From Nymphaea colorata (taxonomy: Eukaryota; Streptophyta; Magnoliopsida; Nymphaeales; Nymphaeaceae), in the NCBI RefSeq assembly GCF_008831285.2, contig NW_022205067.1, positions 25,001 through 45,465 on the forward strand: a stretch of DNA of 20,465 bases, read 5' to 3'. The position numbers were made by a program, and so were the translations under genes. Positions 1-9,169 of the stretch are shown piece after piece; the first letter of the stretch is position 1; each line of letters starts with the position of its first letter. The notes beneath the pieces were generated by a model, which was not told where the DNA came from, ran no database searches, and worked only from the letters and a program-made list of their open reading frames with translations.

Positions 1-637
1 ACGACACGTGGAAAGATGGACGTTCGAGGATTGCTACGACTTAGGGTTGACTCAATGAAGATGGCGAGGAGCTGGAAGGGAGATGCGGCTGCGGGATTGC
101 TTCCTGATTTGGTGGAGCAGCTGATTGCGAGCTGATCCAGAATCGGGACAGATGGCAGCAGCTGGGGAGAAGACTCAGATGGACGGCTGGATGGCTGACA
201 AGTGTCCGGATGGATGGCTGGGATGGAACGGAGGTGGACTTACCGGATTCGGATGACTGACCTCGTCGGAATCTTCCAACTCGCGCCGGCGGCCAGAACT
301 TGATCCGAAAGTCCCATGACCGATATAACCCTTTCAGATTTTAATTAAAACAGTAGGGAAGAGGGGCAAAAAGGTCCTTCACGCCAGAAACAATGGCAAG
401 CACCGGAATTCACAGCGGCGGCCGGATCTATGCTACTTTCCGGCGAGGATTGATCTTGCGATCTAGCCGATGGAATTCGCCCGTCTATGAATTGTTTTAA
501 CGCATTTTTCTGGGCGATTCACTTAGGCTAATCCTCTTCTTCAGATCTTGACCAGAGAGCAGAATATCGACACCTTCAGTCTGCTGGCCCGAGCGATCAA
601 GAAGAGAAATCGAGGCCGATAGAACTTGATTCTTAAA

Positions 638-643
638 TTTATT
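638..643 (-). terminator. Candidate polyadenylation signal AATAAA, left LTR
   Basis: The same hexamer in the 3' LTR of copy 1, where a full-length transcript of copy 1 would be expected to end. Confidence 0.3.
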
Positions 644-989
644 TGTTTTTCTAAACCGGCCAAACCCCTACTAGGGACCGAACCTTGATTTCCAATACGC
701 GGCTCGACCTGTACGTGCTGAATAGAACAACGAACACCAACCGCCGTAGTTCCTCTCTTCGGGTATGCCGAGGGAGGAATTAGGAGTGGGCGATCTAAGT
801 TCTAAATCAGATTACACCAATCGAGCAGCGAGAAGGGGATCAAGAGCCGTCTCCTCTTCGGTGTCTTGTTGAAGCCAACGGATTCACCCGTGCCTTCAAC
901 CTTCCCTACGCTGGAATCAGCCTCACAATACCCTCGTGATCAGGGCAAAGGCACCGATTCCAGAACTTTGAAAAAGCTCGAAAGGGGGT

Positions 990-995
990 ACTTAC
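990..995 (-). promoter_or_regulatory. Candidate splice donor, left LTR
   Basis: The left LTR's copy of the GTAAGT donor. As part of a 3' LTR it would serve only a further unit to the left of the window, if one exists. Confidence 0.25.
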
Positions 996-1260
996 GTGAC
1001 AAGGGAGGGATCGCCGCCGGTGGTGGAGATCTGCCGATGCCTTCTTCCTTATGCCTATGTCTCCGACGGCGGCTCTTCAAGGATTTCTGGATTTGGAAGC
1101 GTCGTGGAGGTAGAGGACGCGAGGGGGGAGAAGACGCCTGGTTCACGGCTGAACAAGGTGGGAGACGAGAGGGGAGAAGCCTCGTGCGAGGAGAGAGAAG
1201 GTGCCACACCAAATGCCAATCTCAGATTAATTTTTTGATCCATAGTACATCGAGTTTACA

Positions 1261-1270
1261 GAATATATAC
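1261..1270 (-). promoter_or_regulatory. Candidate TATA-like site, left LTR
   Basis: The same GTATATATTC motif as in the middle LTR, with the same downstream pyrimidine-rich leader (about 1200-1090). In a 3' LTR it would drive transcription outward, to the left of the window. Confidence 0.3.
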
Positions 1271-1483
1271 AAAATATAATGCGAGCGCTAATTACATGTT
1301 AACCTAGCTCGCTAACTTAGTCTAATACAAAAATGCGCAAGGCACAACCCGCCTTGCTAGGTCTCTACTTCAAAACTAGACGTTGACATGAAATAGAAGA
1401 CGCAACATAAGTCGGGCCTAGCGCCCAACTCGAAAATCAAAAGCTAAAGTCCCTAAGCCTTGCGGACTTAGGGCGGGGACCTC

Positions 1484-1503
1484 GTGTGGGTTACCGCCCA
1501 CAC
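1484..1503. other. Perfect 7-bp inverted repeat (hairpin) in left LTR
   Basis: GTGTGGG and CCCACAC are separated by six bases. It lies in the LTR just after the gag-pol stop in element sense. It is present in the left and right LTRs but removed from the middle LTR by a 33-bp deletion that spans nearly all of it. Confidence 0.6.
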
Positions 1504-1575
1504 TTCGGAATTTAGTGCGCGGGTCAAATCTGATTGACTCAGATCTGAACCTAAGCCTTTCGGCTTTAGATAGGC

Positions 1576-4500
1576 TCAAGCGTTCGGGATAGTTAGGCTC
1601 ACGCTCGGATTAGTCTGGTCAAGCTCGGTGAGCCTCGCAATAGGTTCTAGAACGCCTTGAGTTCCACCTGGTTCGAGCACTCTTTCGGACCTAGTTGCTC
1701 CTCCCACGCCGCCCGCTGCAACTGGCTCGAGTGCTGACTTAGCCTCGCTTGGACTTTCTTCGTGCTGCCTTAGCGCCTGTGTCCACAAATCCGAGGCCTT
1801 TTGCCTTGGCCAACTGGTTCCGGCCTGATTACGCCGGTTTGGGTCTGGACCTACAAGTTGGTCCGTAACAGATTCCCCCTCCCTAGAATGCGCTTGTCCT
1901 CGAGCACTGGAGGAGGGAAAGCGATGAGCCACTGACCCAAACTCTTCCCAAGAGGTTCCTCTGTCAGGCCCCTCCCATTCCACTAATACCTCATGCCGTG
2001 TTCTCCCTTGCCTTTGAACATAACGATGTTTGAGTATACGATAGGGTGTAGGCAAGTTGTCATGCTCCGGTATTTGCTCAATTATTGTAGGAATATCACC
2101 ATGATGTGGTTTAAGCCTGGTGATATGGAAAACTGGGTGTACCATTGCTTCTCGTGGAAGTCCCAGTCGGTACGCAGCTTTCCCTACCTTCTGTAATACT
2201 GGAAATGGCCCATAGTACCTAGGTAGTAGCTTAGAATAGGGTTGGCCCATCAATGATCTTTGTTTGAGGGGCAACCTCTTCAACCAAACGTAATCACCCA
2301 CTTCAAATTCTCGATCTTTTCGCCCTTTGTTGTAGACCTGTCTAATCCGATTTTGAGCTTTGGCAATGTTTTGCTTGAGGGAGTCCAGCACTTCCTCACG
2401 GGTGCGTAGCTCGCAGTCTACATTGTCGTCACCTGCTGTACCTCCTTCATATCGAGGGATACTTGGAGGAGGGGTCCCATACACGCCTTCGTAAGGCGTC
2501 ATCCCGGTTGACGAATGCAAACTGGTGTTATAAGACCACTCTGCCCAAGGTAAATATTTTACCCAAGTATGTGGTCGTTCTCCAGCAAAACACCTCAAGT
2601 AGGTCTCTAGAGATCGATTTACTATTTCGCTCTGCCCGTCTGTCTGTGGGTGATGGGCGGTACTAAAATTTAGCGTAGTACCCATAAGTTTCATGTACTC
2701 CTGCCAGAATGCGCTAAGGAAAATTGAATCCCTGTCACAAACGACTGATTGTGGCATCCCGTGGAGCTTTCCAACGTATTCCTGGTACACGCTGGCCACC
2801 ATTGGCCCTTGATACGATCTAGGCAAGGGAGCGAAGTGGCTGTACTTGGTCAGATGGTCCACTACCACTAGCACAGCTTCCTTGCCTTCAGAACGGGGCA
2901 TGGCATCAATAAAATCCATGGTCACATCGGTCCATGGTTTGGCTGGTATGGGGAGGGGAACCAAGTGTCCTGGAGGTCTAATCGCCTCCTATTTTTCCCT
3001 CTGGCATACCAGGCAACTCCGTATGTACCTCTGTACCTCTGCCTTCATGCCACGCCACCAAAATTGGGCTTTAATTCTGCTTAGGGTTTTAGAAACCCCC
3101 TCATGACCCGCGGCAGGGGTGTCATGGAAATGACGCAGGAGTTCCTGCTTAATCCCAGACTCTGGAGGAACCACTGCTCGGTTCTTCCTATATAATAGAT
3201 TCCCTCTGACTGTATAGAAGGGAATGGATCCTGGATGTTGTTCTGTTGATGCACGGATTAGCCTTATGGACTGAGCTGCTTGCTGTTCCTGGGCTAACCT
3301 ATCCCAAACATCAGTTTCCACTACCGAAAGAGTCATGAACTGCTCAGTCAAACGAGAGAGAGAATTGACCGCTGTATTTTCCGGACCCTTCTTGTACTCT
3401 ATATCAAAATCGTATCCAAGCAGTTTTGCTAGCCAACGTTGTTGGGTAGGCGTGGATACTCTCTGCTTTAACATGTACTTTAGAGAATTCTGGTCCGTTT
3501 TGACTATGAATCTGCACCCTATAAGGTAGGGCCGCCACTTCTCAACTGCTAACACTATCGCTAGTAGTTCCTTCTCATAAGTAGAGAGAGGTTTCGCTCT
3601 ACTTGTGAGTGCTTTAGACATATACGCGATAGGGTGGCCTCCTTGGCTGAGAACGGCCCCTATTCCAACCTCACATGCATCTGTCTCTATTGTGAACTGT
3701 TGGTTGAAATCCGGAAGTGTAAGAACTGGCACAGACATAAGGGCAAGTTTTAACTTTTCAAAGGCTGCCCTAGCCTTGTCCGACCACTGAAAGGCTCCTT
3801 TCTTGAGCATCTGGGTCAAAGGCTGTGCGATCAAACCATATCCTTGAATGAAACGCCTATAGTACCCAGTCAAACCGAGGAATCCACGGAGTCCTTTCAA
3901 GTCCTTAGGCAGTGGCCACTTCTGCATGGCTTCTAATTTTTCGGGGTCTGCCCGAACCCCTTGTTGGCACACTATGTGCCCTAGATAACCAATCGAGGGT
4001 TGTCCAAAGCTGCATTTGGACATCTTGGTGTACAATTGGTTATCCCTCAAAATCTGAAGAGCAACTGCGAGATGCTTCTGATGAAGTGCTTCAGACCGGC
4101 TGTAAATCAAGATATCATCAAAGAAAAGTAAGATGAAATCGCGGAGGTACTGTCTGAAGACATCGTTCATGCACCTCTGAAATGTTGCTGGTGCATTTGT
4201 CAAACCAAATGGCATGACGAGGAACTCATAGTGCCCGTCATGCGTCCTGAAAGCGGTCTTGGGGACGTCGTCCTTATACATACGAATTTGATGATAGTCG
4301 GCTCGTAAGTCGATCTTGGAGAAAATAGTTGCTCCAGCTAATTCGTCCAATAACTCATCAATTACCGGTATTGGATGTCTATCCTTCACGGTGGCTTCAT
4401 TCAAGGCGCGATAGTCTACACAAAAGCACCAGGTGTTGTCTTTCTTCTTCACAAGTAGGACCGGTGAAGAGAAAGGGCTGCTACTTGGTTGCACGATGCC

Positions 4501-6750
4501 ACTTTCCAACATTTCTTTAACCAGACGCTCGATTTCTGCCTTCTGGTTATACCCATACCGATAGGGGCGCACATTAACCGGTTCTGCCCCTTGAGTCATT
4601 ATGATCCTATGATCATAGGATCTCTGCGGTGGAAGCCCTTTTGGCTCCTCAAAGACGTCCTCATACTGATTAAGCACCAACTGTATTCGTTCTGGCACTA
4701 TCTCTTTATGCTCTTCTTTCTCTGGCACATCAGTAGCGAGTGCCATTACCCAACACGCGGGCTGCTCGGCGTCGATCGCTCGAAGTGCAGCCTTGGGACG
4801 AGTTGTGCTGGTTAAGCCCTGTAGCATCATGGGCTCTTGGTCGCCGTCGGGAGTGAAGGTCATGCTGAAGTTCTTCACATCCCAAGAGATGATGCCAAGC
4901 GTGAAAAACCATGGCATCCCGAGAATAAGGTCTACTCCATCTAAAGGAATGACTAAGAAGTCGATCTTAAATGGTTTCCTCTTGATCACAACTTCTATGC
5001 CTTTCCCTTCGTTGTGGCATTTTAATCTCATACCCCCTCCCACGATTATAGTTTGGGGGTGGCTTGATTCCAAGGAGACGTTGCATCTACGTGCTGCTTC
5101 CTCTGTTAGGAAGTTCTTGGTCGCTCCATTATCAAGCAAAATGAAGACCTTGTGTCCGTTTATCCTCCCAGATACCCTGAATGAGTTGGGCTTATTGGGG
5201 TCTTGCATTGAATGCAGAGACTCGGCCTCGGTTGGCTTTTCTTCTTTGGCGGGAGTCTCTTCAATCCGGACTTCTTTCTTTTTCTCGGCTGGTTTTGCTC
5301 GCCTCTTTGTAACTACTTCCTCATCTGATGAGGACGAGCTGGTCTCATACGACGTTGTAGACGAATCGCTACAAGAACTGGACTCATCGTCGCTCACCAC
5401 CTGTACCCTGTAATAAGTTGGGCACTGATGGTTCTTGTCCCATTTTCCCTCACATCTGTAGCACAGGCCTTTACGCCTGAACTCTTCAATCTGTTTCGGT
5501 GTGAGGTAACGCGTTGGTGGTTTTCGGCCTTGCCCCGGATTTGGGCCTTGCGGTGGCCGATATTCGCTCCCTCTTCGGAAGGGAGTTGGTTCCTTCCCTC
5601 TAAAACGAGAACCAGAGGAGTAGGAAGGTCTTCTCCTCTGCTTGTCCATCTTGTGAGCCTTTTTCTCGGCTCGCTTCTCCTCTATTTGCTCCTCGTAGAG
5701 ACGGGCCATGGCAAAACATTCCTCTAGCCTGTTGAAGCGGTGAATTTTCAATTCTCTCTTCACTTCGCTTTTAAGGCCGCCCTTAAACGCTCCGATGAGG
5801 GCCTTTTCTGGCCACTGGACCATGCTAGCCAACCTCACAAACTGACGTTGGTAGGCTGCCACGGTGGTGGATTGGACCAGATTCTTAAGGTCCTCATCAT
5901 AATCGATGAATGTTGAATCTCCGAACTGTAATTGGAGACTCGCCTTGTACTTCTCCCAAGTTGGATCTGCCGTCTTGTGATCGAACCACAAATAATGGGT
6001 TGTGGCCTCTCCTGTCATGTTTGCAGTGGCAATTTCAATCCACTCGTCTTGGGGTACACGATGGCACAAGAAGTACCTCTTGGCCATGAATAGCCACTCC
6101 CGTAAGTGCTCCCCATTAAATTTGGGAAACTCATAACGAACTGTGGGAGTTCGCCTCTCTTCTTGAAGCTGACGTTGAGCTTTTCTAGGACGTAGAGGAG
6201 ATTCGTCCTGTTCCCCTTCTGAATCGTAGTAGGTACGATTCATTCTGCTGCTAGCGAATCTCTGAACTCTCGGCGTTCTGTAATATTCGCTAGTGGGCTC
6301 CATGGGCTGTCGCTCTGGCGGGGGACCCATGTGTAGAAGTCTGCCCCCTTCTGTACTTGTTCCGATGTGGGAGAGGTTGTTCGGGTCTATCTCAGTGTCG
6401 GTGGGGTAGGTAGGAGCACCTAACACACCCTTTCCCTTATTCGGACCCTGAGTGGTCCTTTCCCCTCCTGGGTTTTGGTTGGCCGTTAATTGCTTCAAAA
6501 GACCCCAAATCTCATCCATTTCGTTTTGCCGCTCTCGGTTTTGTCTTTCCAATTCCCGTTTGCGGACTTGCTCGGATTTGTTCATATCGTTCCTCATTTG
6601 CAACAGCTCCTTTTCAATGTTTAGAATTCTGCCCATTGCATAGTTGGGAACGGGTCCCGCTTGTGTGCTTGGAGCTTCCTCTGGTTGATCGGTGAGGGGC
6701 TCCTCAAGGACAGGCTCATCGGGATTAAACTGTTTCTTTGACTTGCCCAT
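1576..6750 (-). pseudogene. gag-pol: gag-pol polyprotein, copy 1, interrupted by one in-frame stop
   Basis: This is a single frame of 1724 sense codons plus one internal TAG at 2991-2989 (codon 1254). The start is the ATG at 6750. A coiled-coil-like segment lies at about residues 43-90 and the Gag core at about 206-360. A zinc knuckle of C-x2-C-x7-H-x-C spacing is at 430-443. Acidic and Ser-rich linkers precede a retropepsin with Asp540-Asn-Gly. The RT active site is Phe-Phe-Asp878-Asp879. RNase H starts around Asp1024. The integrase zinc-binding residues are His1209, His1216, Cys1246 and Cys1249, and the internal stop follows four codons later. The catalytic triad is Asp1279, Asp1339 and Glu1375 with D-x35-E spacing. 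The GPY/F-type motif is at about 1512-1532 and the chromodomain at about 1569-1612. Conserved positions altered relative to copy 2 include Cys775, Asp818 (Gly in copy 2), Val1128-Asn1129 and a His in the Asp-Arg-Leu-Thr-Lys motif. It would encode the proteins for cytoplasmic reverse transcription and nuclear integration but cannot give a complete polyprotein. Confidence 0.93.
1871..1885 (-). other. Polypurine tract, copy 1, inside the gag-pol frame
   Basis: On the minus strand TAGGGAGGGGGAATC directly precedes TGTTACGGAC, the proposed LTR start. A purine run next to TGTTA, which is the exact inverted repeat of the TAACA at the opposite LTR end, is the expected plus-strand priming site. It also encodes residues of the polyprotein (Arg-Glu-Gly-Glu-Ser, about 1623-1627), just after the chromodomain. 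I found no comparable purine tract followed by TG between the stop codon at 1576 and base 850. Confidence 0.6.
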
Positions 6751-6783
6751 AGTTGTTTAGGGCCGGAAATAGCCAAAGAAATA

Positions 6784-6799
6784 CTGAAGACAAGAAATC
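6784..6799 (-). promoter_or_regulatory. Candidate splice acceptor upstream of gag, copy 1
   Basis: On the minus strand a pyrimidine-rich run (TTTCTTGTCTTCAG) ends 34 bases before the gag ATG at 6750. Splicing from the LTR donor to this site would leave a short leader with few upstream ATGs. I saw no perfect branch-point consensus nearby. It is conserved in copy 2. Confidence 0.35.
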
Positions 6800-6910
6800 C
6801 TAACTAAAATTCCCAAACTGACAAGCTGCCACTCTCAAGTGAGATGACGCTGTCCGACTCCTAAAACTGCTGGCTGATCCCTGACCGAAGACCTGATCTG
6901 CCGACTGACT

Positions 6911-6926
6911 CTGCCCTACTGCCCTA
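6911..6926. repeat. Exact 8-bp tandem duplication in copy 1 leader
   Basis: CTGCCCTA is present twice in copy 1 and once at the matching place in copy 2. This accounts for the 8-bp length difference of the leaders. Confidence 0.75.
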
Positions 6927-7360
6927 AGCTGCCGCTGCCTTAGCTGCCGGTAGCGCGTTTAGAGGCAAGGGAGACGGGTTGGCCCGCCTAGTGCCGCGCT
7001 TCGCCAAAGCGCCTCGGCACTCTCACTTCGCCCACGGCCAGGCTTTTACAAGCCTAAATCACCGCACCCTCCTGGTGCCTCGGTGACGAACCGGGAGCTT
7101 GACTGCCCTCGTGTGCACGGAATGTACAGCCCTTTACTTGCTAAAGGTGAGCAAGCAAAGCCCTAAACACGTACGAAGACGGAAGTCGCAGGGACTCCAA
7201 AAACCAAAATCTGCTCTAGAAAACCGAAAATAAACTGACGCGAAAACCAAAAGAAGACCACTGTCACGCTGAAATTCTGAAAAGAAGACCGTCTGCACTG
7301 CCTTTGTTGAAGCTTCTTCGTAGGTCCAAGTGCTCAAACCGATGGTGTTCCTCAAGATTC

Positions 7361-7372
7361 GCTCTGATACCA
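7361..7372 (-). other. Primer-binding site, copy 1 (initiator tRNA-Met)
   Basis: On the minus strand the sequence TGGTATCAGAGC lies two bases after the LTR end (AACA, then AT). It is complementary to the 3' end of plant initiator tRNA-Met, including the CCA, over 12 bases; the next base does not match. This fixes the LTR-leader boundary at 7375/7374 and the element's orientation. It would prime minus-strand DNA synthesis. Confidence 0.9.
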
Positions 7373-7959
7373 ATTGTTAGGATCTCACCGTCTAGGCCAG
7401 AATAATCCGACCAGTGCGATCCTAAACTTCCCAGGACCTTCTTGAGGCCTATTCTAAAAACCGAAAAACCTAGGTAATTACACAAATGATCTACCCGGCC
7501 GGACAGGACCCCGACGCAAAACCCAATAGGTAGGGAGATACACGTGTAGGTTACCCGAATCCCAAAAATTCCTAACTAAGTCTGCCTACTACAAAAACAC
7601 TAACAGGGTCGTGAGGCCTTACAAATCGCGAACGATACAAATTATAACTCTCAATCTCACTCACAATCCACACAAACCACGCTAACGTGCAAACCACACC
7701 CAACAAAAGTAAATAGGTGGTCTGGCTCCTTGTGGTCGTGTCTCGGGCACAGTGCCCTCGAGGTACCTCACGGGGGAGCTAGGCCGAAGCCAAGGCTAAA
7801 ACAATAATCCTGAAGACAAACTAAGATGCTGCCTAAAACTGAAAGCAAATCCCACCCGGAACTACAAGGGGAATAGGAAAAGATACCGGCCAAGGATCAC
7901 CCTTGGCGAAGCCGGATAAGGTCTCGGGGTGATGACCTGCCCCCGAGCACTGCAGCTCA

Positions 7960-8515
7960 TAGAACAGGAAGACCGGCTGAGGCGTACCTCCACGTAGCCT
8001 GCTGCTAGGACGGGTCGCTGTCGGACTGGAGCTGATGGCCGGCCGCATGCTGGTGGTCGGGTCGGCTGCCGAAGCCTGATAGCTGCTCGCGGCTGTGGCT
8101 ACTACGTTGAAGCGCCGGGGATTCTGCTGGAACAACGCTAGCACCGAACGGGGCTCCTGCTGACAGTCGCTGGGCCGAGGGAAGGAACGCGCGCTGAAGG
8201 AGTGGACGCTGCCTAGCATCTACTGTAATGCGCGTCGGTACTGCCGAGGGCGCTCGTCTGCTGCCTGGTCGAGGGCCGCCTGTCGGAACGAGACCGCCTG
8301 TCGAGTTGACGCCGAGATGCTGTTGCTGCGCGCTGACGCCGCTGGAACTCGGCCGGAAGGGCCGCCTTGGACACCGAGGGGGGCTGCTGTCACAGAGACA
8401 GTGCCAGCCTGCCTATCTCCGGAATGTGGCTCGGCCACGGGCGCCGGTAGTTGCCGACGAGGAAGAAGTGGCCGCTGTAAGGGCCAACGAGCCGGCTGAA
8501 CCTAATCCTAGCTAA
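7960..8515. other. GC-rich stretch of the LTR without recognised genes
   Basis: This segment in the U5-side half of the middle LTR is GC-rich with many CTGC and GCCG words. It contains open frames on both strands that are Ser-, Arg- and Ala-rich. They are not conserved in frame in the right LTR (about 17330-17890), where small indels break them. I recognise no domain. It could be remnant captured sequence or just compositionally open DNA. Confidence 0.5.
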
Positions 8516-8589
8516 GGCTGGGTTGGCTGGGTTCGGCTGGGCTCTACTAGGAGGTCGGTCTGTTCAGACAGGTTCGGGTTTGGGTAGGT

Positions 8590-8950
8590 TTGGTCAAATG
8601 GGGTTTAGGTTCAGTCAAGGGTTGACCTAACTAATAGGTTGGTCCAGTTAGGGAGGCTAAGGACGAGCCTAGGCTCACGGTGTTGGTCAACGTTGACCCA
8701 AAAGCGGAGGGTTCCACTAATTAGGTGGTTGACTAAGTGGACCACGTCAATGAGTCCGGGTCAAGTAGGTCAAGGGTCACTCGAGGTAGGCTCGAGTCAC
8801 TAAGGGAGGTTGCCAATAAAGTGAGCTCGGTGGGAGAGTTGACCTATCGTTGACTAAGGCTAGGGGTCAATGCCGATGAAGGTGGGCTCGGTAAAGGTTT
8901 AACCTAGGTGTGGGTTTGGTGCGGGAGGTAGCCTAGTGGGTTCGGTTGAC
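8590..8950. promoter_or_regulatory. W-box (TTGAC) cluster in middle LTR
   Basis: By eye there are 13 TTGAC cores, counting both strands, in about 360 bases; about one would be expected by chance. Several extend to TTGACC or TTGACT, and two face each other in the perfect 14-bp palindrome GGTCAACGTTGACC at 8685-8698. TTGAC is the core bound by plant WRKY factors. The surrounding DNA is G/T-rich with many GGTT repeats, so part of the enrichment may come from repeat expansion. It has no coding potential. Confidence 0.5.
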
Positions 8951-8982
8951 TGGGTTGGTCTTACCCAGGGGTTGCACCGATA

Positions 8983-8998
8983 CTTGCCACGTGGCAAG
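8983..8998. promoter_or_regulatory. 16-bp palindrome with G-box core, middle LTR
   Basis: CTTGCCACGTGGCAAG is a perfect 16-bp palindrome centred on the G-box CACGTG, the core bound by plant bZIP and bHLH factors. It is conserved in the right LTR at 18340-18355. Three further G-boxes in the form ACACGTGG follow within 450 bases. Confidence 0.5.
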
Positions 8999-9169
8999 AT
9001 GGACGGACACGACAGATAGAGCTAGAAGAATGCTAGCTATTAGGAAATGAGCTCGAATTCTCGCCTAAGTGTTTGGGAGAAGCTCGACAAAAGAGGGGGA
9101 GGAGATTGGGGCGAAGGGCCAGGTGGCGCTCCGAGGTGAGTTCGGAGGAGGCTAGGGCTGAGATGGTGA

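Larger units (their letters stand above)
1..1870 (-). repeat. Left LTR, partial (3' LTR of copy 1)
   Basis: The stretch matches 9420-11256 of the middle LTR with roughly 1% substitutions by eye. Its element-sense start is placed at 1870, where TGTTACGGAC follows a purine-rich tract; TGTTA pairs with the TAACA at the other LTR end. In element sense it contains the last 97 codons of gag-pol (to 1576), a TATA-like site near 1265, a pyrimidine-rich leader (about 1200-1090), a GTAAGT donor at 995-990 and an AATAAA at 643-638. The part from 1 to about 540 holds degenerate GGATGG-type repeats near 177-240 and a G-box at 5-10. No host gene is recognisable in it. The remainder of the LTR lies outside the window. 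Confidence 0.85.
6751..7374 (-). other. Untranslated leader of copy 1 between LTR and gag
   Basis: About 620 bases lie between the LTR end and the gag ATG. Besides the primer-binding site the leader holds two hairpin-capable segments (about 7066-7094 and 7137-7155), an exact 8-bp tandem duplication (CTGCCCTA at 6911-6918 and 6919-6926) and a splice-acceptor-like site at 6785-6784. No credible gene is seen. Packaging or dimerisation signals usually lie in this part of LTR elements, but none can be assigned from sequence alone. Confidence 0.7.

Noticed and set aside
180-240. GGATGG-type direct repeats as a possible CRISPR or satellite array
   Set aside because: The units are short and irregular, without constant spacing; this is a degenerate simple repeat inside the LTR.
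866-1279. 137-codon plus-strand frame present in all three LTRs
   Set aside because: It opens with TTG rather than ATG, is Arg/Gly-rich from a GC-rich LTR stretch, and the right LTR copy changes frame. Its recurrence reflects LTR duplication only.
1861-1890. Chance purine-rich run within coding sequence
   Set aside because: I first dismissed it as codons only, but kept it as the polypurine tract because the adjoining TGTTA exactly inverts the opposite LTR end and no alternative was found downstream of the stop.
1576-2964. A separate integrase gene starting at 2964
   Set aside because: It begins with TTG and is in the same frame as the upstream gag-pol, separated by one stop codon and eight sense codons; copy 2 reads through there. 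It is one broken polyprotein.
4793-5413. 206-codon plus-strand open frame opposite gag-protease, also at 14179-14799
   Set aside because: It is the antisense shadow of the gag-pol coding sequence; it recurs only because the element is repeated, and has no recognisable domain.
7833-8438. Minus-strand frames of 128 and 72 codons in the GC-rich LTR segment
   Set aside because: The composition is low-complexity, no domain is seen, and the frames are rearranged by small indels in the right LTR (17210-17852).
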